From: Bacteroidales bacterium
Lineage (GTDB): Bacteria; Bacteroidota; Bacteroidia; Bacteroidales; UBA12077
Direction of reading: 5' to 3'
Assembly: GCA_028282785.1 (NCBI GenBank)
Contig: JANQHE010000002.1
Coordinates: 62,001 to 126,000, forward strand
DNA length: 64,000 bases
Made by a program: the position numbers and the translations under genes. Shown here one piece after another: positions 45,070 to 55,247 of the stretch. Positions within the stretch are counted from its first letter, which is position 1. Every line of letters starts with the position of its first letter. The notes beneath the pieces were generated by a model. The model saw only the letters and a program-made list of their open reading frames with translations. It was not told where the DNA came from and ran no database searches.

Positions 45070-46848
45070 TTAATTATTAGCGTTTAAAAGTTTTTCATCT
45101 TTACTTTTGGCTTTTTCCCACCAATCTCTTGGAACTATGGTCCATTCATTCTTTAATTTAGGATTAATAGTTCCCTTATCTTCAATATATTTCATTAAAA
45201 AATACCTAATATCTTTATTTGTGGAATTAATAATTCGTTCTGAGAGTTCATCTTTATCTAAACCAACCCCAACAGTAAAATGGCCTCCACCTCCGTTCCC
45301 TCTGTAACTATTAACTGCAACAGTATAGATGCTATCTTCGAAAAATTCGCTTCCATCCGATAATGTTAAAATAGTAACTTTTTCATTTATCGGCCTAGAT
45401 ATATCAATGGTATAATTAATTCCGGAAGCCACATCAAAATTATAAAATGATTTTTCGAGTTGATATGATTTATATCTTTCAGAAAATATCATTTCTCCAT
45501 TATTATTTCTTTTGAAATAAAGAAGGTTATCATTTTCGTTATTCATCGTATTAAACCAATAAGCATAAGAATATTCAAGATATTTATCAATTTCATTACC
45601 GGTTAAATTAATTGTATAAAGAAAATTCTCGTATCGATATAACTTAAACATATCTCTTACATACACCGGACCCTTTTCTATAATTGCATTAAAAGATAAA
45701 GGCCCTGCAAAAGAAATATCGGCATTACTCCTTGCTAGCTGAACCTCATGAATTAAATCCAAAAATTCTGATGGGCCATATAACGCTTTATGCGCATAAA
45801 CATCTTTTTCAAATACTCCTACTTGCTTTGATACAAAATCCTTCACTTCCCTAAATTCTTTTTCAAACTCCAAATTAAATAAAGAATCCGCTTTATAATC
45901 TGACATCTCGACCACATTACCAGTGAGAACTTTTTCATACTTACCTTCCGAATTTAAATTAAATTCAACAGTAGCAGTTACAACTTGCCGTGCATGCGCA
46001 TCAGGCCCCAAAATCAGAACATCTTCACCATTCACATTTTTCACTGTATTATTCCAAGTCCTGTGATCGTGTCCAATGAAAATAACATCAAAACCCGGAA
46101 CCTTCTCAGCCACTAAAACCGATGCATTTTCATTTTTGTAGGTATTTTCATCTTTGTTTCCATACGTATAGTCGTAACCCGCATGAAACAAACCTACCAC
46201 CAAATCGGGTTCTTCCTTTTCGAGAATTGTTGGAATCCACTTTTTCGCTGTAACTATCATATCTTCAAATTCTATTCCTGACCATAGCTCTTCAGGCAAC
46301 CATTCCGGAATACCTGGAGTAATAAGTCCAAGAATCGCAATTTTAAACCCATCTTTATTAATAATGGTGTAAGGTTCAAAGTATGGTTCCCCAGTATTTG
46401 CGTTAATGGCATTTGCAGCCAACCAAGGGAAATTAAAATCCTTTACTAATTTATCATAAACAGGATGTCCTGCTTCAATATCATGATTTCCAATTGTAGC
46501 AACATCATATTCCATATAATTCATTATTTCGGAACAAATATGTTTATCTGATGTATTCTCATAATTGTAATAATATACAACAGGTTGTCCCTGCAATATA
46601 TCACCATTATCCATTAAAATAACATTGTTATTTTCTCTTAATTCTTTAACATATGAATGCACCTTAGATAAGGATCCTGAAGAATTTCTATCATTTACAA
46701 AATCATAATCGAATAATGCTCCGTGTACATCACTAGTTTCAACCAGAACTAAACTATAAGAATCTGGTTTTTTAAGATCAGAACATGAACATAAGAAAAC
46801 AACCAGGACTAATGGTACTAAAAAATATCGGTATTTTGAGTTATTCAT
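45070..46848 (-). CDS. 5'-nucleotidase / 2',3'-cyclic phosphodiesterase, lipoprotein
   Basis: 592 residues. Lipoprotein signal (VLVVFLCSC; Cys20 or Cys22). Metallophosphatase motifs in order: VETSDVHG (37-43), MDNGDILQG, GNHDIEAG and FIGHDHR; the C-terminal 5'-nucleotidase substrate domain contains SFAGPLSFNAII, YRYENFLYTINLTG, and GNGGGGHF. It should remove phosphate from extracellular nucleotides, yielding nucleosides. Transcribed first, with the alkaline phosphatase gene directly downstream. Confidence 0.92.
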   Translation of the reverse strand: MNNSKYRYFLVPLVLVVFLCSCSDLKKPDSYSLVLVETSDVHGALFDYDFVNDRNSSGSLSKVHSYVKELRENNNVILMDNGDILQGQPVVYYYNYENTSDKHICSEIMNYMEYDVATIGNHDIEAGHPVYDKLVKDFNFPWLAANAINANTGEPYFEPYTIINKDGFKIAILGLITPGIPEWLPEELWSGIEFEDMIVTAKKWIPTILEKEEPDLVVGLFHAGYDYTYGNKDENTYKNENASVLVAEKVPGFDVIFIGHDHRTWNNTVKNVNGEDVLILGPDAHARQVVTATVEFNLNSEGKYEKVLTGNVVEMSDYKADSLFNLEFEKEFREVKDFVSKQVGVFEKDVYAHKALYGPSEFLDLIHEVQLARSNADISFAGPLSFNAIIEKGPVYVRDMFKLYRYENFLYTINLTGNEIDKYLEYSYAYWFNTMNNENDNLLYFKRNNNGEMIFSERYKSYQLEKSFYNFDVASGINYTIDISRPINEKVTILTLSDGSEFFEDSIYTVAVNSYRGNGGGGHFTVGVGLDKDELSERIINSTNKDIRYFLMKYIEDKGTINPKLKNEWTIVPRDWWEKAKSKDEKLLNANN

Positions 46849-46977
46849 TTTATTGCAATATAGGTTTGGTAAAAGTTGTTTTTAAAATTTTATAAAGAAA
46901 CAATATTAATATAATTTGGTTCTATAAGGGCTCTTTAAATTAACGTTAACAAATTTAATGGAATTTATTAGAAGTAA

Positions 46978-49281
46978 TCAGCTTTGTTTAATTTCAATTG
47001 GAATGGTAAAATAGAAAGTAGTTCCTTTATTAACTTCAGAATCCAACCAAATTTCTCCTCCCAACTGTTCTACCAGGCTTTTTGCAATTGATAATCCTAT
47101 TCCAGTGCCCCTATATAAAACTGAATTATCAGTTGGAGCTTTATAGAACATTTTAAATATTTTTTCGTGGTATTTAGTATCTATACCAATACCGGTATCT
47201 TTTACTTTAAACGTAACTTTCTGATCGTCATTTAGTTTTTCATAACCAAATATAATTTCTCCGGTTCTAGTAAACTTAATGGCGTTATCGATTAAGTTCA
47301 CGAGTATCTGTTTTAATCTAAAAGAATCTGTAAACACTTCTAAACTCGCATTCTTAGAGCTAAAATAATCAAATCTCAAATTAGATTTTTTCAGTTCTTT
47401 TTTGGCTTTCATTAGGTGAAAGATTTCTTCAACTAATGAATAAAGTTTAACAGGTTCCTTACAAACCGTTAATTGTCCTGATTCCAGTTTAGCAATATCA
47501 ATGATATCATCAATTAAATTTAAAAGCATTTCTCCATTCAAATTCACCAACTCATACAATTCATTTTTTTGTTCTTTACTAATTTCAGGATCAACGAGAA
47601 ACTCTGTAAACCCTATTATAGCATTCATTGGTGTACGTATTTCGTGAGATATATTAGCCAGAAAAGCGGTTTTTAACCGATCCGATTCTTCTGCCTTGTT
47701 TTTAGCAATTGTTAGTTCTTTATTAGCTTTTTCCAATAAAATATTTTTTGTATCAAGCATCATTACTGATTTCTTTTTTAGTCGAAACCTGTTTAATAAT
47801 AAAGCAATTATTATTAGCAATGTAAATATTGTTGAAGAAATTCCAATACTGATATAACTTTGTCTTACTTTTTGCTTTTCTGCTCTCAACTGTAGAATTT
47901 CCTTCTCTTTTTTTTCAGTTTCGAATTGGGTTTGAAGCTCAGCTAACTTTTTCTGATTAACCTTATTATATATACTATTGTGTATTTCAATATACTTTAG
48001 TTGGTACGAATAGGCATTTTTATAGTCTTTTATTTGATTATAGACCTCAGAAAGTTTTAATGATGTACTCTCTGCTAAATCAATAAACTTATTTTGTTCT
48101 GCCAGCTCAAAAGACCGATTTAAATAATATGTTGCTTTTTTTATATTGTTTATTTTATGATAGCAATTTCCAATATCCTGGTACAACTTAGCCTCATAAT
48201 TAATACTCTTTAAATCAAGAGCTATTTCCAGGGAAAGTTCAAAATATCCTAACGCTTTAGTATAATTGGAAATTTTATAATATGATTTTCCTAATAAATT
48301 ATACGCACTGATCATTTGATCCTTATAATCATTATTAATGGCAAAATTTAATGCTTTTTTAAAATGCTCATTTGCTTTTTCATACTCTTCCATTTTAAAT
48401 AATAACCGACCAATTCTAGTATTTGATTTCAAAACTCCCTGATCATTATTTAAATCTTTTTCAATTTTTATTGCTTCCTCCAGTAAATCAATAGCTTTTT
48501 CGTTTTCTTGCAACTCACTATAAACCTCCGCTATATTGGTAAGAACTTTTGCTTTAAATGCCATACTTTTTGTTTCATCGGTTATCTTAATTGCCTTTTG
48601 GTAATACTCAAGTGCAACATCTAAACTTCCGAGGGACTTATAAATTAAACCGAGGTTATTATAATTTGCTTCAATTGCTTCAAAATTATTATCTAGTAAT
48701 GCTATTTCTAAGGATTTATTACAATACTCTAAAGATTTTTCTATATTTCCTTGCTTGGTATAGACCATTCCAATATTATTATAAATATTGGAAATTCTCT
48801 TATAATTTCTCTGTTTTAAATTTACTTCTAATGATTTCTGATAATCTTCAAGAGCTTCGTCATATTTTCCCTGTATTACCCATATTATAGCTCTGTTATT
48901 TAATATAGCCGATAATTTATCATGATTACCAATCTTTTTAAATAGGTCAAATGCTTTTTTATATTCAATTAAGGCATTTTCATATTTATTCTGAAGATAA
49001 AACACAATTCCTTTATTTCGTAAACCGTCTCCAATCCCTACCTTGTAGTTTAATTTTTCAGCCAATTTAATAGCTTGTTCAGCATATTCCATCGATTGAG
49101 GTAAAGAACGATTCCTGTAGGCAATGGATAAATTATTTAATGTATTAACTTTTTCTTCGCCTTTTGTAGTTTTAAGTACAATTAAAAGGCTATCAATTCC
49201 TGTTTGAGATAATGCACAATGGTTTATAATTAGGAAAGTACAAAGTAACTGTAATGCCCTGAAAGCTATTCTCATAACCAC
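46978..49281 (-). CDS. TPR-containing hybrid-type sensor histidine kinase (no receiver)
   Basis: 767 residues. A signal sequence (about 5-25), about ten TPR repeats (30-430; e.g. YENALIEYKKAFDLF, IYNNIGMVYTKQGNIEKSLE), a coiled coil, one membrane helix (about 475-494, ISIGISSTIFTLLIIIALLL), a HisKA domain with NISHEIRTPMNAIIGF and a HATPase with LIDNAIKFTRTG, VKDTGIGI and YRGTGIGLSIAKSL. The TPR part should be periplasmic and sense a protein or peptide partner. The phospho-acceptor His is present. No cognate response regulator is adjacent; it follows the GAF/PAS gene on the same strand. Confidence 0.92.
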   Translation of the reverse strand: MVMRIAFRALQLLCTFLIINHCALSQTGIDSLLIVLKTTKGEEKVNTLNNLSIAYRNRSLPQSMEYAEQAIKLAEKLNYKVGIGDGLRNKGIVFYLQNKYENALIEYKKAFDLFKKIGNHDKLSAILNNRAIIWVIQGKYDEALEDYQKSLEVNLKQRNYKRISNIYNNIGMVYTKQGNIEKSLEYCNKSLEIALLDNNFEAIEANYNNLGLIYKSLGSLDVALEYYQKAIKITDETKSMAFKAKVLTNIAEVYSELQENEKAIDLLEEAIKIEKDLNNDQGVLKSNTRIGRLLFKMEEYEKANEHFKKALNFAINNDYKDQMISAYNLLGKSYYKISNYTKALGYFELSLEIALDLKSINYEAKLYQDIGNCYHKINNIKKATYYLNRSFELAEQNKFIDLAESTSLKLSEVYNQIKDYKNAYSYQLKYIEIHNSIYNKVNQKKLAELQTQFETEKKEKEILQLRAEKQKVRQSYISIGISSTIFTLLIIIALLLNRFRLKKKSVMMLDTKNILLEKANKELTIAKNKAEESDRLKTAFLANISHEIRTPMNAIIGFTEFLVDPEISKEQKNELYELVNLNGEMLLNLIDDIIDIAKLESGQLTVCKEPVKLYSLVEEIFHLMKAKKELKKSNLRFDYFSSKNASLEVFTDSFRLKQILVNLIDNAIKFTRTGEIIFGYEKLNDDQKVTFKVKDTGIGIDTKYHEKIFKMFYKAPTDNSVLYRGTGIGLSIAKSLVEQLGGEIWLDSEVNKGTTFYFTIPIEIKQS

Positions 49282-49301
49282 AGAAGATATTAGGTATCAA
49301 A

Positions 49302-49309
49302 CAAATATA
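49302..49309 (-). promoter_or_regulatory. Bacteroidota-type -7 box before the TPR kinase gene
   Basis: Minus strand TATATTTG fits TAnnTTTG about 20 bp before the ATG at 49281. The -33 element is weak. Confidence 0.4.
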
Positions 49310-49352
49310 CTACTATTTTGTCTTTCTTGGATAAAGTATATATTAAATAATC

Positions 49353-51629
49353 TTAAAATAGGTCAACGGATATATTCTGAATAAAAGCTGTATAACTTAC
49401 TTCATCTTCCAAGATAGCTCCTGATAAAATAATAATAACAGGAATATCTTCTCCTTCGCTATCTGTAATTTCTATTTCTCTTCGCTCACCAACTAGCTTA
49501 TCACTTTTTGGATCAAGGAATGATTTAGTAAACTCATTGTCATACTCAGCTTTTGGGAACAATTTTTTTACATTTCTACCTAATACAACGTCGCGTTCCA
49601 GTTTCCAAAGGTCTTCAGCAGCTTTATTAAAGAACTTAACCACGCCATTTTGATCAATAGTTATGATTGCGTCTGCGGCTCCTTCAAGAGTCCTTTCATT
49701 ACGTAATTTAGCCTGTTCAACTTCACGAATCTGTCTCTCAGCCTGAATTTTATTTTGTTTTAGCTGTTCTTTTAATTCTGCTCTGGATTTGTTTAATTCC
49801 CCTTCTTGTTTCTTAAGAAGTTGAGTTTGCTTAAGAGTTTCTATTTCCATAAGTTTTTCTTTGGTTTCGTCATAACCAATAAAAATTACTTTGGAAATAT
49901 CATCGTACATATCACGTACCGGAGATAAATTTATTTTTAACCAAAGATTCTTATCTTCTTTAGTTCTATGTCTTAAAGTTCCTTCCCAGGATTCACCCTG
50001 AGAAATACGTTCCCAAATTTCACGAATCTTATTTAAGTCAGATTTATCAACAAAATCGAAAATAGTTTTTTCCTTTAACTCATATAGAGAAAATTCCATT
50101 AGATCTACAAACTTATTATTGCATTCCATTAAATCACCTGTTGGCAAAAACTCAACCTTAATACTCGACTGATTTAATGCATTTATTTGCGCTTCATGGT
50201 CAAGGCTAACCTTACGTTGCTCTGTTGTATCTATGGCTAAAAATAATATCTTTTCCACGGTTCCATCTTCTCTTCTCATACAGGTATAGGTAGACATGGT
50301 CCATAAATCGTGTCCCTGTTTAGTTACATGTTTCATGAATCCTTCGAAATGCTTCCCTCCATTTGCAAGGCTATTCCATAATTTATTAAACCAATTTTTA
50401 TCTTTCTCATTAATAAACATCTGAATATTCTTACCTTCAACATCAGAATTCTTTTCGTAACCAAGTTTTTTTAAGAATTTAGTATTTGCATAAATAAGGG
50501 TTCCATCATTTTCATATTCAGCTCTAATCAACGTATGGTTTACCGCATTTGTAAAAGTTATAAATTTCTCACTTTGTCGAGCAGCTTCTTCCTGTGTTGC
50601 CTGCAATTCTTCCATATTTTGCCGCATTTGTTCTTCTTGCGCAGCAAGTGTTTCGGCTTGTTCCTGTGATTCTTTTAAAAGTTTCGCAGTTCTTGTATTT
50701 ATCTTTACATTCGAAATTGTTGATCCAATACTCTCAGCTATCTTTTCAACAAAATCAACAATAAATCTTTCAATACTATGAAATGCACCTATTTCAAGAA
50801 CACCATGCACTTCATCATTAAACTTCAATGGGACAACAAGTAAACAACTTGGAGTAGCTTCACCTAATCCAGATGTAATATGTACATATGTACTTGGAAC
50901 ATCAGTCATATAAATTGTTTCTTGTTCTAATATAGCTGCTCCTATAGTTCCTTCTCCCCATTCTACTCTCTTATCAGCAAATTTTCTTCTATCGTAGGCA
51001 TAACAAGCTGTCATCCTCAGATGCTTATCCGCTTCATTCTCATCTTCAATAATAAATAATGCACCTTGATTTGCATTTACATATTTTACCAGGTTACTTA
51101 CTAAGTTATATGAGAGCTCTTCAAGATTATCAGTATCTTTTCTTAGAATCTCGCCAAAGTTTGCCAATCCTTCTGCAACCCAATTCCTTTGATTATCTTC
51201 TTTACGCCTCTTTTCTTCCTCATCTCGATTCTTTTTTAAATTATCTCTCAAATCGAGTATAGACTGTCCTAATACATCATCAGCTCCCTGAACTTTATAG
51301 TCAGCATCAATATTACCCAAACGAATTTTTTCAACAAACCGAAATATCTTCTGAGTTTTATCGAATTCTTGTTTTATTGAAGAATGTAAAGCATCTGAAG
51401 CTGTTGCGTATTTTTTACTTAAAATATACGCATAAAAAGCAAGTACAAAAGGTGTTAAATCTAAAATTAAGTATACAGGATTATTAAGATGTAGTTCAGC
51501 AATCTCAGAAAAACTTACTTTTTTTATAAAAAAATCTATAACTAATATAAATAGTACCGTTAATAATCCAACAACAAACCCGCTAATTGTATATTTAAAG
51601 ATTATTGTTTGAGAATTTCTTTCTTTCAT
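49353..51629 (-). CDS. Membrane GAF/multi-PAS signalling protein without an output domain
   Basis: 758 residues. Two membrane helices (about 12-31 and 50-67), a HAMP-like linker (about 88-130), a GAF domain (about 155-305; ACYAYDRRKFADKRVEWGEG, LLVVPLKFNDEVHGVLEIG), a Gln/Glu-rich coiled coil (about 315-350), and three PAS modules (about 355-470, 480-595, 645-758; e.g. DGTLIYANTKFLKKLGYEKN, RNVKKLFPKAEY). There is no kinase, GGDEF or receptor signalling domain. It is 119 bp after cheB on the same strand, so it may be a sensor for the chemotaxis set (inference). Such proteins often signal through partner proteins. Confidence 0.82.
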   Translation of the reverse strand: MKERNSQTIIFKYTISGFVVGLLTVLFILVIDFFIKKVSFSEIAELHLNNPVYLILDLTPFVLAFYAYILSKKYATASDALHSSIKQEFDKTQKIFRFVEKIRLGNIDADYKVQGADDVLGQSILDLRDNLKKNRDEEEKRRKEDNQRNWVAEGLANFGEILRKDTDNLEELSYNLVSNLVKYVNANQGALFIIEDENEADKHLRMTACYAYDRRKFADKRVEWGEGTIGAAILEQETIYMTDVPSTYVHITSGLGEATPSCLLVVPLKFNDEVHGVLEIGAFHSIERFIVDFVEKIAESIGSTISNVKINTRTAKLLKESQEQAETLAAQEEQMRQNMEELQATQEEAARQSEKFITFTNAVNHTLIRAEYENDGTLIYANTKFLKKLGYEKNSDVEGKNIQMFINEKDKNWFNKLWNSLANGGKHFEGFMKHVTKQGHDLWTMSTYTCMRREDGTVEKILFLAIDTTEQRKVSLDHEAQINALNQSSIKVEFLPTGDLMECNNKFVDLMEFSLYELKEKTIFDFVDKSDLNKIREIWERISQGESWEGTLRHRTKEDKNLWLKINLSPVRDMYDDISKVIFIGYDETKEKLMEIETLKQTQLLKKQEGELNKSRAELKEQLKQNKIQAERQIREVEQAKLRNERTLEGAADAIITIDQNGVVKFFNKAAEDLWKLERDVVLGRNVKKLFPKAEYDNEFTKSFLDPKSDKLVGERREIEITDSEGEDIPVIIILSGAILEDEVSYTAFIQNISVDLF

Positions 51630-51748
51630 TGATTGCTTTTAATTTATACGCAACTAAAAATAATAATATTTTCAACAAATCTTCTAAAAATAAGCGACAA
51701 TTAAAAATCTTTGCTTTAAAATTTAGATTTTATTTATAAACGATTTTT

Positions 51749-52825
51749 TTAATGAACAGTTTCAAGAAGATAGGTTGAAATTTTTTCTAATGGTAATATT
51801 TTATCTGCGGCTTCAAGTTTAATTGCTTCCCGAGGCATACCAAAAACAATAGAAGTTTCCTGATCCTGGGCAATTGTTTTTGCACCTGCTTGTTTCATTT
51901 CTAATAATCCTTTAGCTCCATCATCTCCCATACCAGTCATAATTATTCCGATTGCATTAGCACCGGCATATTTAGCTGTTGAACGAAACAATACATCAAC
52001 CGAAGGGCGATGACGATTAACAAATGGCCCGCTTTTCACTTCTGTATAATAACGTGCACCACTACGTTTTACCATTGTATGAAAATTTCCAGGTGCTATT
52101 AAAGCCCTACCTCGAATAATAGAATCTCCATTTTCGGCTTCTTTTACAGTAATTTGGCAGATTTCATTTAATCTATTGGCAAATGATTTAGTAAACTGTT
52201 CGGGCATATGTTGTACTATGACAATTCCAGGGCAATCTGCAGGTAAACCTTTCAGAAAAGTGGTTATAGCTTCTGTACCTCCTGTTGATGCCCCAACAGC
52301 TACAACAACTTCCGTTGTTTTAATCATGCTATGATTACTAGTTGGAGGAATTATTACATCCGCTGAGTATTTTGGAATTACTTTTATTGATTGAGGTTTG
52401 TTAATTTTACGTTTAATTTTAGCATGCGCAGCTCCTTTTACAGCTTCACAAATTCGAATTTTTGATTCCTGAATAAATTCTTTAGTTGATAAAAATGGTT
52501 TTGTAATAATTTCTACCGCTCCATATTCTAGAGCTTTAAATCCGGTTTCAGTTCCTTCTCCTGTTAAACTTGAAATTACAACCACGGGCATTGGATGTTG
52601 GCTCATAATTTTTTGTAAGAAAGTTAAACCATCCATTCGTGGCATTTCTATATCGAGTGTAATTACATCCGGGATTTCTTGCTTTATTTTTTTTGCAGCA
52701 ACAAAAGGATCTGAAGCCGTACCCATAACTTCAAGTTCCGAATCAGAATTAATAATTTCTGTAAGATTTTGGCGAACAACAGCTGAGTCGTCCACAATTA
52801 AAACTCTGATCTTTTTTTTATCCAT
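51749..52825 (-). CDS. cheB: Chemotaxis protein-glutamate methylesterase CheB
   Basis: 358 residues. N-terminal receiver: [12 protein letters not shown], phosphorylated Asp58 in [11 protein letters not shown], and a late lysine (IITKPF). C-terminal esterase: [10 protein letters not shown] (Ser180), VQHMPEQFT (His206) and MTGMGDDG (catalytic Asp). It demethylates and deamidates chemoreceptors when phosphorylated by CheA. It is the last of the cheR-HATPase-cheD-cheB row. Confidence 0.97.
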   Translation of the reverse strand: MDKKKIRVLIVDDSAVVRQNLTEIINSDSELEVMGTASDPFVAAKKIKQEIPDVITLDIEMPRMDGLTFLQKIMSQHPMPVVVISSLTGEGTETGFKALEYGAVEIITKPFLSTKEFIQESKIRICEAVKGAAHAKIKRKINKPQSIKVIPKYSADVIIPPTSNHSMIKTTEVVVAVGASTGGTEAITTFLKGLPADCPGIVIVQHMPEQFTKSFANRLNEICQITVKEAENGDSIIRGRALIAPGNFHTMVKRSGARYYTEVKSGPFVNRHRPSVDVLFRSTAKYAGANAIGIIMTGMGDDGAKGLLEMKQAGAKTIAQDQETSIVFGMPREAIKLEAADKILPLEKISTYLLETVH

Positions 52826-52869
52826 GCTATTGGTTAAATTGATCCTATGTTAAAGTTACAAAAAAACAT

Positions 52870-53343
52870 TTACTTTTTTATTTCTCTTTTTACATATCGT
52901 TGCTTAATTTCACCAGACACAGTATTCATAATAATTTTTCGCCCGTATTTTCCTCCAACACTAGAACTAACAATAGGAATTCTCAATTCTTCCAAAGTTT
53001 CCAGCGCCAGCTTAATATTTCTTTCTCCTATTTGGAAATATTGAGTTTCTGTATCTAAAACTTCACCACCACCAAAAACTTTAGCAACAATATTGTTCTT
53101 CTTTGAACCAAATGAAATCATTTTACCCAATAATTTTTCTATTGCTATATTTCCATATTTTGGGGAAGCTAACCCTTCTCCATTCCAAAGCGGTAGCATA
53201 TAATGTGACATTCCTCCATATTTTAAAATAGGGTCCCACATACATACAGCCACACAAGAACCTAAAATCGTACTTATATTATAAGGTTCCTTCGATGCAA
53301 AAATTGCAGAAGGATATAAGAAATATGAAGAAATGTTTTCCAT
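52870..53343 (-). CDS. cheD: Chemoreceptor glutamine deamidase CheD
   Basis: 157 residues. TILGSCVAVCMWDP holds the catalytic Cys; GGMSHYMLPL the catalytic His; VAKVFGGGEVL and IGERNIKLALETL are CheD signatures. It deamidates receptor glutamines and, in other bacteria, assists CheC. No CheC gene is in view. 44 bp before cheB. Confidence 0.94.
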   Translation of the reverse strand: MENISSYFLYPSAIFASKEPYNISTILGSCVAVCMWDPILKYGGMSHYMLPLWNGEGLASPKYGNIAIEKLLGKMISFGSKKNNIVAKVFGGGEVLDTETQYFQIGERNIKLALETLEELRIPIVSSSVGGKYGRKIIMNTVSGEIKQRYVKREIKK

Positions 53344-53352
53344 ACAAATAGA

Positions 53353-54261
53353 TTAAAATGTTTCCTTTTCACCCTCATCATCTTCGAAGAATAGTTCATT
53401 ACCATCTAGTGCAAACCCCTGAGTATCAATTTCTGATTCCGGAATTGTTACCGTAAATTCAGAACCTTTATCAAGTTCACTTTCAAGTTCTATTTTACCA
53501 TCAAAAAGATCGATCAATGCTTTATTTACTGATAATCCCAATCCATGTCCACGATTTAATGAGTTAATTCCCGAATCAAGTCTTTTAAATCGATCAAAAA
53601 TGATTTTTTTATTTTCATCAGATACTCCGCAACCAAAATCCTTTACGGATATCATTAAGTTTTTATCATCTTGCCAAACTTTAAGAATAATTGTACTATC
53701 ATTTTCACTGAATTTAATTGCATTAAATAATAAATTTGCAATTATTAATCTCATCTTTTCGGCATCAGTTTTGAAATAAAATGGATTTTCCACAGAAGAT
53801 TCTATTTTAAAGTCTAACTCAACTTTAATGCTTTTCTTATCCGACTCGTAGGTAAATGATTCAACAATACTTTCCAGTAACTGTAAGATATCTACATTTA
53901 GTACCTCAGGTAAAACTTCTCCGGCTTCCAGTTTAGCTGCAACAAATATGTTTCTTAACTGAAAATCCAGATTAAATGCTTCTGAATAAATTAAAGTAAC
54001 CATTTTATGTACCTCATTCCAATTTTGCTTTCCAACCTTTATAATGTTTTTTGAAAGTGCTAAAATAGATGCAAAAGGATTTATAATTTCATTGGTAATA
54101 TTTGATATAAAATGACTTTTAAGGGCCTCTGATTCCTCGAGCTTTTTATTAACTTCCTTCAGCTCTTTATTAAGTTGTTGAACTTCGAGGAGTGCCTTTT
54201 TTGTTTTATCGAAGCGTTTCATTAGTTCTTCGATTAATTCATGATCTTTTAAATCGCTCAT
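53353..54261 (-). CDS. Histidine-kinase-like protein lacking the phospho-acceptor His
   Basis: 302 residues, cytoplasmic. A coiled coil (about 20-50) leads to a degenerate H-box: KSHFISNITNEIINPFAS, where Asn57 stands in place of His (codon AAT, checked). The ATP-binding domain is complete: LIIANLLFNAIKFSE (N box), VKDFGCGV, DRFKRLDSG and GHGLGLSVNKALIDL (G boxes). So it can probably bind ATP but not autophosphorylate on the usual His. It sits between cheR and cheD with tight spacing, suggesting a chemotaxis-related role such as a regulator or a phosphatase-like partner. Confidence 0.85.
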   Translation of the reverse strand: MSDLKDHELIEELMKRFDKTKKALLEVQQLNKELKEVNKKLEESEALKSHFISNITNEIINPFASILALSKNIIKVGKQNWNEVHKMVTLIYSEAFNLDFQLRNIFVAAKLEAGEVLPEVLNVDILQLLESIVESFTYESDKKSIKVELDFKIESSVENPFYFKTDAEKMRLIIANLLFNAIKFSENDSTIILKVWQDDKNLMISVKDFGCGVSDENKKIIFDRFKRLDSGINSLNRGHGLGLSVNKALIDLFDGKIELESELDKGSEFTVTIPESEIDTQGFALDGNELFFEDDEGEKETF

Positions 54262-54271
54262 AATTTTTTGT

Positions 54272-55132
54272 TTAAATTCTTTCGTAAATTGTAGGTTTTA
54301 TCTGTTTTAAAGGTAAATTCATTCCTAAAATAGATTCCGAATGTCCGATGAATAAATATCCTCCTGATTTTAATTTTTGACACAATCTATTCAACACTTG
54401 CTCTTGGGTTTCTCTATTAAAATAAATCAAAACATTCCGACAAAATATCACATCAAAAATATCAGCAACATTATACGATGTATCCATAAAGTTTAATCGT
54501 TGGTATCTTATCTTATCTCTTAACAATTTTAGAACACGAACCGTTTTGTTTTCCTTATTTTTACTTCTCAAGAAATATTTCTTTTTAATATTCAGAGGAA
54601 CTACATTTATTCGATCTTCTTTATAGATCGCTGTATTCGCCTGTTGAAGTATTTTTGTTGAAATATCCGTACCTAAAATATCATAATCGAAACCAGGATA
54701 TTCACCTCTAAATTCATTCAATATAATAGCAATTGTATAAGGTTCTTCTCCACTTGAACAACCTGCGCTCCAAACTTTTAAGGTATTTATTCTTTCTTTT
54801 TCCATAAAATCAGGTAAGATCTTATCTCGAAGAAAATCGAAATGAACCGGTTCTCTGTAAAAATCTGTTTTATTTGTACTAACAGCATCAAGCATATGAA
54901 CTATTTCATTTTTTTGTCCCTCATCACTAAAAACAAAATCGGCATATTCCTTAAAACTAAGTATTTTTAGTTCTCTTAACCGTTTTTGTAAACGACTTTG
55001 CAACATAATCTTTTTAATGGGAGGCATTTTAATTCCTGATTGCTGAAAAACAAAACTACTTAAACGATCAAAATCTTCGTCTGTCATTCGAGCATTAAAA
55101 ATTTTATTTAATAAAGGATCCACCTGTTTCAA
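54272..55132 (-). CDS. cheR: Chemotaxis protein methyltransferase CheR
   Basis: 286 residues. N-terminal helical domain (FDRLSSFVFQQSGIKMPPIK), then SAM-binding motifs KVWSAGCSSGEEPYTIAI, FDYDILGTDIST, FDVIFCRNVLIYFN and GGYLFIGHSES. It methylates receptor glutamates. Follows the two receptor genes, with a hairpin in the 115 bp gap; a C-terminal TPR is absent, so receptor tethering depends on its own domain (the receptors carry a tether-like pentapeptide). Confidence 0.96.
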   Translation of the reverse strand: MKQVDPLLNKIFNARMTDEDFDRLSSFVFQQSGIKMPPIKKIMLQSRLQKRLRELKILSFKEYADFVFSDEGQKNEIVHMLDAVSTNKTDFYREPVHFDFLRDKILPDFMEKERINTLKVWSAGCSSGEEPYTIAIILNEFRGEYPGFDYDILGTDISTKILQQANTAIYKEDRINVVPLNIKKKYFLRSKNKENKTVRVLKLLRDKIRYQRLNFMDTSYNVADIFDVIFCRNVLIYFNRETQEQVLNRLCQKLKSGGYLFIGHSESILGMNLPLKQIKPTIYERI

Positions 55133-55144
55133 TTTTAGTTTTAA

Positions 55145-55167
55145 AGAGGGAGAATTTTTCTCCCTCT
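55145..55167 (-). terminator. Hairpin between the receptor genes and cheR
   Basis: AGAGGGAGAA (55145-55154) and TTCTCCCTCT (55158-55167) form a perfect 10 bp stem around TTT. On the minus strand it is followed by only a weak T run, so it may be an attenuator or mRNA end that sets receptor expression apart from cheR. Confidence 0.6.
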
Positions 55168-55247
55168 GTCTATTAACCCAAAGGATTTGATATGATAATA
55201 TAACCCTAACCTTAAAATATAACCCCTTTAGACTAATTCGAATTTAA

